Origin: Bradyrhizobium sp. 170
GTDB lineage: Bacteria; Pseudomonadota; Alphaproteobacteria; Rhizobiales; Xanthobacteraceae
Direction of reading: 5' to 3'
NCBI RefSeq assembly: GCF_023101085.1
Contig: NZ_CP064703.1
Location: 7,192,001-7,256,000, forward strand
Length of the DNA: 64,000 bases
Part shown: piece by piece, positions 44,697-52,682 of the stretch
Numbering within the stretch: position 1 is the stretch's first letter
Layout of the letters: each line of letters begins with the position of its first letter
The notes under the pieces: model-generated
Told to the model about the DNA's origin: nothing
What the model saw: only the letters and a program-made list of their open reading frames with translations
Databases searched by the model: none
Program-made: the position numbers and the translations under genes

Positions 44697-44891
44697 ATGA
44701 ATCCCGATCTGTCTGCGCCATTGACCCACGAAGAATTCGTCTCGTTGCGGGACTGCGCTAAGGGTTTGATGCACCACACAATCCCAGCCGAACACAAAGA
44801 CCGATTGATCCAACTAGGGTACATACAGGAATTGTCGGGCGGACTTCGACTAACGAACGCTGGCAGGTTGAGGATTGCGGAAGGCAAATGA
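44697..44891 (+). CDS. Small winged-helix-like hypothetical protein (64 residues)
   Basis: 64 residues: MNPDLSAPLTHEEFVSLRDC, AKGLMHHTIPAEHKDRLIQL, GYIQELSGGLRLTNAGRLRI AEGK. The helix-helix-strand-turn-strand order with GGLRLTNAGRLRIA at the end is like the wing of small winged-helix proteins. Start fixed by the leader at 44639-44696. Expected cytoplasmic; regulatory role is inferred from fold pattern only. Confidence 0.6.
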   Translation: MNPDLSAPLTHEEFVSLRDCAKGLMHHTIPAEHKDRLIQLGYIQELSGGLRLTNAGRLRIAEGK

Positions 44892-45006
44892 CCGACAAGC
44901 ACCCCAAACGTTCATACGGGTTCTCCGTTTTCACGTCATCGCCGCTTAACAGCTAGTGGCCACGTTGTCGCTTGCGCAAGCGAGGGCGTCGAACAGCCAA
45001 CCTGCA

Positions 45007-45258
45007 TCAAGGGTTCAGATCCTCAGTGGTCACTACAACACCGCGGTCAGAGTGCCCCTCCCGCTGCAACTTCGCGAGAGCGAGATGTTCGATCTCGGCT
45101 CGGTGCCTTACAAAGATAGCGATGAGCTGTGCATAGCCTGCGTCCTTTCTGCTCATACGCTCTCTGTTCAGAAGGGCAGTCTCCGTTACCCGGCACTTTT
45201 CGATTTTGCCGCCGTACTCCACAACGAAATGGACGTAATCGCCGCCAGCAACAACCAT
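45007..45258 (-). CDS. DUF1488-like small protein
   Basis: 83 residues, ATG preceded by GAGG. DYVHFVVEYGGKIEKCRVTE (strand with Cys), ALLNRE, then IAIFVRHRAEIEHLALAKLQ and GVVVTTEDLNP match the DUF1488 layout (VxFxVxxxGxxxxCxVxxEAL, then a helix IExxA, then a final strand before DL). Function unknown. An overlapping plus-strand frame (44956-45378) is longer but has no protein-like features, so the minus strand is preferred. Confidence 0.6.
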   Translation of the reverse strand: MVVAGGDYVHFVVEYGGKIEKCRVTETALLNRERMSRKDAGYAQLIAIFVRHRAEIEHLALAKLQREGHSDRGVVVTTEDLNP

Positions 45259-45337
45259 GAGAATGGTCCTCAGACGGGGGTGAGACTAACATATGGTGGT
45301 TTTTCCGGCCCCTACAAGCGAGGACTGCATGAGCGCA

Positions 45338-45574
45338 TTAATCTGCCAGCGCCCATCTTCCATAGACCGACGCGATAAGCGTTTGGGCAATGGCCACGCC
45401 CGCGCGCGTCGGCATCGGATCAAGCGCGCCGTAGGTCCAATTCGGTCCCGTTCCTTTAGGGTACATGCGAATTATCTCGACGCGCTTAATGCCTCGCGTG
45501 TGCGGATCCATCGCCAGAAGCCGAAGGCACTCGGCCTCAAGTTCGGCTGCGGATTTACGCGGCATCTCCTCCAT
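45338..45574 (-). CDS. Small hypothetical protein (MPRKSAAELEAECLRLLAMD type)
   Basis: 78 residues. The first helix (KSAAELEAECLRLLAMDPHT) is followed by RGIKRVEIIRMYPKGTGPNW and YGALDPMPTRAGVAIAQTLI, a sensible mixed alpha/beta sequence. I recognise similar proteins as common in Bradyrhizobium but know no function. ATGs at 45574 and 45565 are both possible. It stands alone on the minus strand. Confidence 0.55.
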   Translation of the reverse strand: MEEMPRKSAAELEAECLRLLAMDPHTRGIKRVEIIRMYPKGTGPNWTYGALDPMPTRAGVAIAQTLIASVYGRWALAD

Positions 45575-45741
45575 CAAGGTTCTCCGGCTTCGGAGATATC
45601 GACCTCTCGGAGGTGGTGCTGTTACCGCTCAAGCTCAAGCTGGGACCCGGTCATCAGTGATGTCGGCAGCCATTTCGAGACAGGCTCTAAGGGACGACCA
45701 CCCCTGTTGCGCCGGCCGTCCCGCGGGTGTTTGCTTGTTCC

Positions 45742-46185
45742 ATGCAGGCGGAGCAGTCGATCGTCGTTGACCCAGAAAGTCCTGGCGGCATCAACTCGCC
45801 GCACGGCCTGATCCTGTTCGACGGCGTATGCGTCCTATGCTCGCGCGGCTGCCGCTTCGTGAGCAAACGTGATCGCCGCGGCTATTTTCGCTTCGTTCCG
45901 ATCCAGTTGGCCGAGGGACGTCCGCTCGCTGAGCAGCTCGGCATCGATCCTGATCACCCGGATTCCTTTGCCTTCTTGGCGAACGGCCAGGCCTATGTAA
46001 AATCCGAAGCCGTGCTGCGCATTGCGCGCGAGCTTCCGCGTTGGCAGTGGACATCGGTCTTCCAATTCGTCCCACGGGTGATCCGCGACGCGATCTATGA
46101 CTTGGTCGCGCGCAACCGCTATCGCTGGTTCGGCCGTCGTGACGCTTGCATCCTGCCGAATTCGGATCGTTCGTGGCCATCGTGA
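45742..46185 (+). CDS. DCC-family (DUF393) thiol-disulphide oxidoreductase-like protein
   Basis: 147 residues from the ATG at 45742 (a GTG at 45727 is in frame). LILFDGVCVLCSRGCRFVSK has the hallmark DGxCxLC. FRFVPIQLAEGRPLAEQLGI and the C-terminal DLVARNRYRWFGRRDAC complete the DCC pattern. The family is thioredoxin-related and predicted to exchange disulphides, but physiological partners are unknown. No operon is evident. It converges on the zinc-finger gene at 46273. Confidence 0.85.
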   Translation: MQAEQSIVVDPESPGGINSPHGLILFDGVCVLCSRGCRFVSKRDRRGYFRFVPIQLAEGRPLAEQLGIDPDHPDSFAFLANGQAYVKSEAVLRIARELPRWQWTSVFQFVPRVIRDAIYDLVARNRYRWFGRRDACILPNSDRSWPS

Positions 46186-46272
46186 ACCGCCCCGAGACTG
46201 CGGGACGATGGCGCCCGACGCTGGTTGGCTGCGGCCGCCATGACGAAGGAAGCAGCGCTACTGCAATTCAAC

Positions 46273-46509
46273 TCAGTCCCTGTCACCGTAAGCACAATCT
46301 GCCGGATCAGATTCGTGTGCGCCCAAGCGCGGATCGAAGCGGAATAGCGTAGAGCAATAGGGGCAGACGATCTCACTGGCATCGCCCATCTTGAGGTAGA
46401 TGTGTGGGTGATCTTGCGGCGGTTTATCCCCAATGCACTTGAACTCGCGGCAGCCAATGCGCACGATCGGCACCCCGACTTCATTATGAAACGTTGGATA
46501 ACTTTCCAT
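46273..46509 (-). CDS. zf-CHCC zinc-finger protein (NDUFS6-like)
   Basis: 78 residues. GCREFKCIGDKPPQDHPHIY and EIVCPYCSTLFRFDPRLG give the Cys-x-n-His-Pro-His and CPYC ligands of the CHCC zinc finger, as in the mitochondrial complex I accessory subunit NDUFS6 and its alphaproteobacterial relatives. Complete length for the bacterial family. It may help respiratory complex I assembly, by analogy. No ribosome-binding site of note. Confidence 0.82.
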   Translation of the reverse strand: MESYPTFHNEVGVPIVRIGCREFKCIGDKPPQDHPHIYLKMGDASEIVCPYCSTLFRFDPRLGAHESDPADCAYGDRD

Positions 46510-46689
46510 CTGCAGCGCGCGGCTTAGGCGCCCGATCGATGATGCAAAGTGCCGTGCATGGATCGTCGAGCGAGGGCTGGATCGGCACCCGGTGAGCGGC
46601 GCCCCTCTCGCGTCGTTCGGTTGCCGTAAAGCGCACCCAGAGCGACTCGTCCATCGTCAGTTTCTCCCGCCACGGGAGAGGGTTGGAAG

Positions 46690-47586
46690 CTAACGCTGCA
46701 GAGGCCCCGGGGTCGCCATCGCCGCGACGCGGTGCTTCACCGCGTTCTGCACCTTCTCGAAGGCGCTCACCTCGATCTGGCGCACGCGCTCGCGCGAGAC
46801 GCCGAATTCCTCGGCCAGCTCCACAAGCGTGATCTGTTCCCCGGCGAGCCGGCGCGTCTCGAAGATGCGCCGCTCGCGCTTGTTGAGCACGGTGAGCGCA
46901 TCGGACAGCGTCTTGCGGCGGTTATCGAACTCCTCGCCCGCGGCGAGCGTCGTCTCCTGGTCCGGGGATTCGTCCACCAGCCAGTCTTGCCACTCGCCGG
47001 AATCGCCGTCCTCGCGGATCGCGGCGTTGAGCGAGGCGTCGCCGCCGAGCCGCCGGTTCATGCAAATCACGTCCGTTTCGGTGACGCCGATCCGCCGGGC
47101 GATGATCTTCACCTGGTCCAGCCGCATATCACCATCGTCGAGGACGGAGATTTTGCTCTGGGCCTTGCGCAGGTTGAAGAACACCTTCTTCTGGTTGGCC
47201 GTGGTGCCCATCTTCACCAGCGACCACGAGCGCAGGATGTATTCCTGGATCGCCGCCTTGATCCACCACACGGCGTAGGTGGCGAACCGGAAGCCCTTCT
47301 CCGGCTCGAAGCGCTCGACCGCCTGCATCAGGCCGACATTGCCCTCGGAGATCGCCTCGGAGATCGGCAGGCCGTAGCCGCGATGGTCCCTGGCGATCTT
47401 GGTCACGAGCCGCAGATGGCTGGTGACCAGCTTGTGCGCCGCGTCGCGATCGCCGTGCTCGCGCCAGCGCTTGGCTAGCATGTATTCTTCCCGGCGTTCC
47501 AACATCGGGAACCGCCGGATTTCCTCAAGATAACGGGTGAGGCCGGGTTCGGCCGTAAGGATCGGCAGGGCCGCGTTGCGGGCCAT
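46690..47586 (-). CDS. rpoH: RNA polymerase sigma-32 factor
   Basis: 298 residues, standard RpoH length. Region 2 is intact (LVTSHLRLVTKIARDHRGYG, LPISEAISEGNVGLMQAVER, FATYAVWWIKAAIQEYILRS). The RpoH box QKKVFFNLRKAQSKI is diagnostic. Region 4 (TLVELAEEFGVSRERVRQIE) recognises the -35. It directs heat-shock and related stress transcription. Rhizobia usually carry several copies. It is divergent from a cysteine-rich MarR regulator with two direct repeats in the 95-bp gap, and a truncated duplicate lies 1 kb away. The C-terminus ends MATPGPLQR. Confidence 0.95.
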   Translation of the reverse strand: MARNAALPILTAEPGLTRYLEEIRRFPMLERREEYMLAKRWREHGDRDAAHKLVTSHLRLVTKIARDHRGYGLPISEAISEGNVGLMQAVERFEPEKGFRFATYAVWWIKAAIQEYILRSWSLVKMGTTANQKKVFFNLRKAQSKISVLDDGDMRLDQVKIIARRIGVTETDVICMNRRLGGDASLNAAIREDGDSGEWQDWLVDESPDQETTLAAGEEFDNRRKTLSDALTVLNKRERRIFETRRLAGEQITLVELAEEFGVSRERVRQIEVSAFEKVQNAVKHRVAAMATPGPLQR

Positions 47587-47603
47587 GATCAGCCCTCAAA
47601 CTA

Positions 47604-47668
47604 GTTTCGAAACAAAATTATCTGGCATCCAATCGGGTTGTCAAGTTAATTTCGAAACGCTATTATCT
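47604..47668. promoter_or_regulatory. Direct repeats between rpoH and the MarR gene
   Basis: TTTCGAAAC-N3-ATTATCT occurs at 47605-47623 and again at 47650-47668, 45 bp apart in the same orientation. Each contains a TTTCGAAA palindrome; the first extends to GTTTCGAAAC. They occupy most of the 95-bp gap between divergent starts and are likely binding sites of the MarR protein acting on both genes. Confidence 0.6.
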
Positions 47669-47681
47669 CAAAGAGGCAAAC

Positions 47682-48284
47682 ATGTCAGCGCGCGAAACGG
47701 CAGAGCTCCTGCTGCAGGCGGGACGGCTGGTACAAGCTGAGGGCTATGACGGCGAGCTCAGTCCGGCCCAATGGATGGCGCTCCGCTTCTTCGCCCGTGC
47801 CAACCCGTTCTCGCGGACCCCGTCGGCATTCGCGGAATTTCAAGCGACAACCCGCGGCACCGCGACACAAGCCATTAAGGCGCTTGAAGCCGGTGGATAC
47901 TTGGTCCGACAGCCATTCAAGACGGACGGACGAAGCGTAAGTCTGCGACTGACGAGCAAGGGCAAAAAAGCGCTTGCACGCGATCCGTTCGAAGTTCTGG
48001 TGCGCGCCGTGGACTCGCTCGACGCGACAGAGCGAACTGCGATGCGTCGCGCCCTGCACCAAGTGTTGTCCACTCTAGCTACGAGTGGGGCGCATCGGCG
48101 CTTCGGTGTCTGCCCGGACTGCACGTACTTCGGCAGAGAGATATGCGGCAACCTGCCGAGCACGGGCCCCTCGGCCGCTGAATGCCTGCTCCTCGGTGTT
48201 CCGATTCAGCCAGAGGACGTAGGTCTTCTGTGCGTCCATTTTCAACCAATGAACGAGCACCGCAAGGACGGACGGACACCATGA
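47682..48284 (+). CDS. MarR-family regulator with C-terminal cysteine cluster
   Basis: 200 residues, ATG preceded by AGAGG. Residues 20-105 are the winged helix (LSPAQWMALRFFARANPFSR, RGTATQAIKALEAGGYLVRQ, DGRSVSLRLTSKGKKAL). An unusual tail follows the dimerisation helix: FGVCPDCTYFGREICGNLPS, then AAECLLLG and GLLCVHF, giving Cys144, 147, 155, 168 and 184. Such spacing suggests a zinc site or an iron-sulphur cluster and hence redox or metal sensing. Typical MarR proteins are about 140-160 residues and lack this tail. Divergent from rpoH over shared direct repeats, so it may gate that sigma factor. Confidence 0.85.
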   Translation: MSARETAELLLQAGRLVQAEGYDGELSPAQWMALRFFARANPFSRTPSAFAEFQATTRGTATQAIKALEAGGYLVRQPFKTDGRSVSLRLTSKGKKALARDPFEVLVRAVDSLDATERTAMRRALHQVLSTLATSGAHRRFGVCPDCTYFGREICGNLPSTGPSAAECLLLGVPIQPEDVGLLCVHFQPMNEHRKDGRTP

Positions 48285-48465
48285 ATGAGTTCACCACTGC
48301 AATCTGCTGAAAGGACGCTTAATTGACCTTCGTCGTCAACGAGAGGGCGCAGAGCTTTGGGGTGATCACTGTCGCTCATGCGCAAATCGCTTTCGGGAAA
48401 TCTACTCTCTTCACGCGGGCCAATTCGGCGAGATCACAATCTCGCATTTTCTGTTCGCCGGCGCC

Positions 48466-48590
48466 GACGAAGTGATCGAATAATTTTAGTTGTTTGCTGC
48501 CGTGCATGAGTCCGAATCTGGGCACATTTCGGACGTAGCGCGATGTCTCAGTTGAGTCCGTTAAGCGCTCCGGAGCGGACGTGGATTATC
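48466..48590. repeat. Interspersed repeat, module A
   Basis: GACGAAGTGATCGAATAA (48466-48483) followed by TGCATGAGTCCGAATCTGGG and TTTCGGACGTAGCGCGATGT. The same word occurs at 50325, 52501 and 58720; on the minus strand it reads YSITSS. Confidence 0.65.
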
Positions 48591-48654
48591 CTCAAAATAG
48601 TTGATGTCGGCTGCCCCTGATTTTGCGGCCCCAGTGGCATTTACTTCTCCCTCA

Positions 48655-49110
48655 GGGATGGAGATTTTGCTCTGGGCCTTGCGCAGGTTGAAGAACACCT
48701 TCTTCTGGTTGGCCGTGGTGCCCATCTTCACCAGCGACCACGACCGCAGGATGTATTCCTGGATCGCCGCTTTGATCCACCACACGGCGTAGGTGGTGAA
48801 CCGGAAGTCCTTCTCCGGCTCGAAGCGCTCGACCGCCTGCATCAGGCCGACATTGCCCTCGGAGATCGCCTCGGAGATCGGCAGGCCGTGGCCGCGATAG
48901 TCCCTGGTAGTCCCTGGCGATCTTGGTTACGAGCCGCAGATGGCTGGTGACCAGCTTGTGTGCCGCGTCGCGATCGCCGTGCTCGCGCCATCGCTTGGCT
49001 AACATGTATTCTTCCTGGCGCTCCAACATCGGGAACCGCCGGATTTCCTCAAGATAATGGGTGAGGCCGGGTTCGGCCGTAAGAATCGGCAGGGCCGCGT
49101 GGCGGGCCAT
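48655..49110 (-). pseudogene. Truncated, frameshifted duplicate of rpoH
   Basis: Nearly identical to the N-terminal half of the gene at 46690-47586: MARHAALPILTAEPGLTHYL, through the frame break, then YAVWWIKAAIQEYILRSWSL and QKKVFFNLRKAQSKIS. A 10-bp tandem duplication, TAGTCCCTGG twice at 48898-48917, is absent from the intact copy and shifts the frame. Similarity ends abruptly just after the RpoH box, so regions 3 and 4 are missing. Upstream sequences of the two copies differ from the start codon outward. A recent partial duplication is the likely origin. Confidence 0.85.
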
Positions 49111-49253
49111 AATCCAGCCTTGGAGACATGCCCGCCTATCCTGAGAATGTCCGTTCACTGGGGTAGAATGGAAGTCGCCGTGGTCCGGTCAACCGACGCG
49201 AATGATCCAACTCGGACGTGATGACCCCGCGTGCTCTTGCTGCGCCGCGCCGG

Positions 49254-49619
49254 TTAGGCCACAGCTTTCCCAATGGCCAGCAGAACCTGACCTGCGAACG
49301 GCTTGCGCAAATAGGCGATGCATCCGGCATCCATCGCCTCATTGCGCGTGGCCTCGTCGTCGCTCGCGGTCATGAAGATGACGGGCCGCTTCGATCCTGA
49401 TGCCGCAAGCCGCCGCTGCAGCTCAATTCCCGAAATTCCCCCGAGATGAATGTCAAGCAGCAAGCAGGTTGCCGTCTGCACGCTGTCGCTCTCAAGCAAC
49501 GCCTCGGCCGAGGCGAACGTACGGCTCTCGATGCCGTGGTGCGCTAACAGCCGCGCCACGCTCTTCAGAAGGCCCGCATTGTCATCGACCACGATCACGA
49601 CCGTCGGCCGCGCCATCAT
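49254..49619 (-). CDS. Receiver-only response regulator (FixJ/CheY-like)
   Basis: 121 residues, only a receiver domain. VVIVVDDNAGLLKSVARLLA has the acidic pair, CLLLDIHLGGISGIELQRRL the phospho-acceptor Asp, IFMTASDD the switch Thr, and YLRKPFAG the conserved Lys-Pro. No DNA-binding output domain follows, so it may be a phosphate relay or sink for an unseen kinase. The sequence is closest to receivers of FixJ/NarL type. Two adjacent ATGs at 49619 and 49616 are possible starts. No kinase gene is nearby. Confidence 0.85.
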   Translation of the reverse strand: MMARPTVVIVVDDNAGLLKSVARLLAHHGIESRTFASAEALLESDSVQTATCLLLDIHLGGISGIELQRRLAASGSKRPVIFMTASDDEATRNEAMDAGCIAYLRKPFAGQVLLAIGKAVA

Positions 49620-49982
49620 ATCCGTGCCCAGCCCCGAGGCGTATATGGCCCCCCAAGGGGTCGGCCAACCCTTGATCTGGATCAATGGACTCTAGTCCGC
49701 CATGAACACACGACGAACGGATCGCGCCTATAGAGGCACTAGAGTAGGACTAGGCGCGAACGCAGGATGGTGTGGCTTACGCATGTGCACTTCCGGAGAC
49801 GGCACCTTTGAGACATGCTAACGAAAGCTGAAAATGTCTGCTCGTCGGTGAATATCTGAAGTCATCGACGCCCGTCGAAGCATCGAAAATGACCCTCGCT
49901 GTGTGAAAACCCTAGGTGCGGCGCTAACCCGTCCATGCAGAAACCGGAGCAGAAGGGGGGTCCACATCCGAGGAGCAACAAC
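49620..49982. other. Intergenic stretch without supported gene
   Basis: Nothing recognisable beyond GAGGAG at 49970-49975 that serves the next gene. Confidence 0.35.
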
Positions 49983-50150
49983 ATGACCGCACACATCCCC
50001 GATGAATTTTCCACCAGGTTGATCGGCTGGAGTCCCTTCGTGATCATGGGCAACACGATGCCGCCCCGAGATCCTAATGAAGACGAAGAGGACGAGGAAG
50101 AGGACGGCGCCGACGAACCGCCGGTCGTGCGCGAGCCGGACGAAGACTAG
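49983..50150 (+). CDS. Small acidic protein
   Basis: 55 residues from the ATG at 49983, preceded by AGGAG with about eight bases spacing; this start is preferred over the in-frame ATG at 49935. The sequence MTAHIPDEFSTRLIGWSPFV is followed by PPRDPNEDEEDEEEDGADEP and VVREPDED. The tail is almost entirely acidic and presumably disordered. Similar short acidic-tailed proteins occur in Bradyrhizobium; function unknown. Confidence 0.6.
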   Translation: MTAHIPDEFSTRLIGWSPFVIMGNTMPPRDPNEDEEDEEEDGADEPPVVREPDED

Positions 50151-50324
50151 GGCATGATGCTTTTAGGATTGGCCTAGCCTGAGCTTCGGAATAGTTGGCG
50201 CATTCATTGGGCGTAAATGCTCGGAGGATTTCGCCGATTGTGACGCAGATGGCTCCGGCCGAGCGCGCTAAGATCGCCAAAGCTCTCGGCATAGCCATAC
50301 CTCCGACCTTGCTGTCGCTCTCCG

Positions 50325-50442
50325 ACGAGGTGATCGAATGAGTGTATTCACTTCCGCTTAGTGGCACTTAACCGACGTCAGCGTTTGGCCGAACGTCCGC
50401 TTTGCGCGAAAGCGGTCGTTCGCCAGAGGGCAGCTTTTGACC
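50325..50442. repeat. Interspersed repeat, modules A and B together
   Basis: GACGAGGTGATCGAATGA (50325-50342), then TGGCACTTAACCGACG, then CGTCCGCTTTGCGCGAAAGC and GGTCGTTCGCCAGAGGGCAG CTTTTGAC. CCGCTT/AAGCGG are the palindromic arms. Confidence 0.65.
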
Positions 50443-50602
50443 CGGAACGGAAGGAGGGGCAGACGGCGCTAGGCTCGATGGCCGCAGGACCCTGCCCCTT
50501 TTATAGACGCGGATTGCCATCAGAAATGGCAAAAGACAAAACCGTTCCGAGCTGGTGAGCTGGAATCGATTGTGTTTCAGTGGGTTACCCGCGGGCTGCC
50601 AA

Positions 50603-50618
50603 TGGCATGAGTCTTGAT
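50603..50618 (+). promoter_or_regulatory. Candidate sigma-54 promoter of glnK-amtB
   Basis: TGGCAT-N5-TTGAT matches the -24/-12 consensus TGGCAC-N5-TTGCA except at two positions. It lies 85 bp upstream of glnK, and NtrC/sigma-54 control is usual for this operon. No clear NtrC site was found. Confidence 0.4.
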
Positions 50619-50699
50619 TAAACTTGACTAAAAAAGTGGATGCGGAAATTGTCATTGGCGTTGTCCAACCCTGGCTAGGCATCAGGGAAAGGCAGGTAA

Positions 50700-51041
<342 letters not shown>

Positions 51042-51078
51042 GCTTTCACCGACACCTCTTGCGACCAGGAGGGAGACA

Positions 51079-52470
51079 ATGGGGTCCGGGACAAACGCGC
51101 GCCAAAGACTCGTGCTATTCGTGACGGCTCTCTTGGGGACCGCGCTTCTCTGTCTTGCATTCGGTGACATCGCACTCGCGCAAGACGCGGCCCCGCCAGT
51201 CTGCGGCGGCAAGGTTCTGGAAAAGTGTACTCCCAATTCCGGCGACACCGCGTGGATGCTCACGTCTGTTGCACTCGTATTGATGATGACAATCCCGGGG
51301 CTTGGGCTGTTCTATGGCGGCTTGGTGCGCAAGAAGAACGCTGGCGACACAGTGATGACCAGCTTTGCCGTCACGTGCCTCGTCACGATTCTTTTCGCGC
51401 TCCTGACCTACAGCATGGCGTTTCGCGCCGGCACGCCCTTTGTCGGCGGCTTGGATCGCATGTTTCTCAAGGACATCCTGAGCGACATCGGCAAGGGAGG
51501 TATTGGCAATCCCAATCCGCTCGCCGCGACCATCCCCGAAAGCGTGTACATCTGCTTTCAGATGACGTTTGCCATCATTACGCCGGCACTCATCGCTGGC
51601 GCGTTTGCCGAGCGCATGAAATTCTCCGCCATGCTTTGGTTCATCGGCCTGTGGGCGATTTTCGTCTATGCGCCGATTGCGCACTGGGTCTGGGGACCTG
51701 ACGGGTTCCTGGCTGCCGGCAACAACGCCGCATGGGTGAAAGTGCTCGATTTCGCCGGCGGCACCGTCGTGCACATCAACGCCGGCGTGGCCGGGCTTAT
51801 GTGCGCCCTAATGCTCGGCAAGCGCCGCGAGACGGGGCCGGCGCACAACATGGTGCTCACCTTCATCGGCGCCTCTCTCCTTTGGGTCGGCTGGTTCGGT
51901 TTCAACGCCGGCTCTGCTGTCACGGCCGGCATGCAGGCTGGAATGGCAATGTTGGTGACCCAGATTGCCACAGCCGTCGCGGCCTTCACCTGGATGGTGG
52001 TGGAATGGACGCTGCGCGGCAAGCCTACAGTCGTCGGCATCTGTTCGGGTGCGGTCGCCGGTCTCGTCGCCATTACGCCGGCTTCCGGGTTCGTGGGACC
52101 CATCGGCGCCTTTGCAATCGGCATTGGTGCGGGCGTCTTCTGTTACTGGGGATGTACCGGGTTGAAGCGCACGTTCGGCTACGACGATGCGCTCGATTGT
52201 TTCGGTATACATGCGATTGGCGGCATCGTCGGGGCGCTGCTGACCGGGGTATTCGCGGTCGAACAATACGGCGGGACGGCGGGCGTTCTGGAGGGCAACG
52301 TGGGTCAGTTCTTCAATCAGTGCATCGGGGTCGCCACCGTCTTCGTCTATGATGCCGTCGCCAGCTTGATCATCCTCACCGTGGTCAAGATGTTTGTCGG
52401 CCTCCGCGTGACGGAGGACACGGAGCGCGAAGGTCTCGACCTCGCGCTGCACGGAGAAGCAATACAGTAA
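51079..52470 (+). CDS. amtB: Ammonium transporter
   Basis: 463 residues from the ATG at 51079, preceded by AGGAGGGAG; the frame is open upstream but runs into glnK. A signal-like segment (LVLFVTALLGTALLCLAFGD, then LAQDA) is followed by eleven transmembrane segments. The twin pore histidines lie in APIAHWVWGP and CFGIHAIGGIVGALL; FYGGLVRKKN and GAFAERMKFSAMLWF are conserved gate segments. It takes up ammonium and is inhibited by unmodified GlnK. Full length with the usual C-terminal tail (FVGLRVTEDTEREGLDLALH). Confidence 0.96.
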   Translation: MGSGTNARQRLVLFVTALLGTALLCLAFGDIALAQDAAPPVCGGKVLEKCTPNSGDTAWMLTSVALVLMMTIPGLGLFYGGLVRKKNAGDTVMTSFAVTCLVTILFALLTYSMAFRAGTPFVGGLDRMFLKDILSDIGKGGIGNPNPLAATIPESVYICFQMTFAIITPALIAGAFAERMKFSAMLWFIGLWAIFVYAPIAHWVWGPDGFLAAGNNAAWVKVLDFAGGTVVHINAGVAGLMCALMLGKRRETGPAHNMVLTFIGASLLWVGWFGFNAGSAVTAGMQAGMAMLVTQIATAVAAFTWMVVEWTLRGKPTVVGICSGAVAGLVAITPASGFVGPIGAFAIGIGAGVFCYWGCTGLKRTFGYDDALDCFGIHAIGGIVGALLTGVFAVEQYGGTAGVLEGNVGQFFNQCIGVATVFVYDAVASLIILTVVKMFVGLRVTEDTEREGLDLALHGEAIQ

Positions 52471-52500
52471 TCCACGTCGGGGGCGGCGTCCCGGAGCGCC

Positions 52501-52605
52501 GACGAGGTGATCGAATAGAGCCGCGAGTTACTGCGGTGCATGAGTCCGTTCCTGGCACTTTTCAGAACTGCCGGAGCGGTCTGGCGATGTCCGTTCCTGG
52601 AGGGA
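52501..52605. repeat. Interspersed repeat, module A, after amtB
   Basis: GACGAGGTGATCGAATAG (52501-52518), then TGCATGAGTCCGTTCCTGGC and ACTTTTCAGAACTGCCGGAG. It ends where the IS1182-type element starts. Confidence 0.65.
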
Positions 52606-52682
52606 TTTTGTTGAAAAACTCTGCTGTTGAAGCGGAAGGAGTTCGCTGATTCATTCGGTCTCGAGGGTGGAGACCGGAAGCG

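Noticed and set aside
44103-44813. 236-codon minus-strand frame
   Set aside because: Open only because it lies opposite two small genes and their duplicated leaders; it contains the leader repeat twice and no domain.
44956-45378. 140-codon plus-strand frame
   Set aside because: Lies opposite the DUF1488-like gene, which fits a family; no ribosome-binding site.
46660-46689. Short hairpin CTCCCG-CCA-CGGGAG after rpoH
   Set aside because: Six-base stem without a T-run; too weak to call a terminator.
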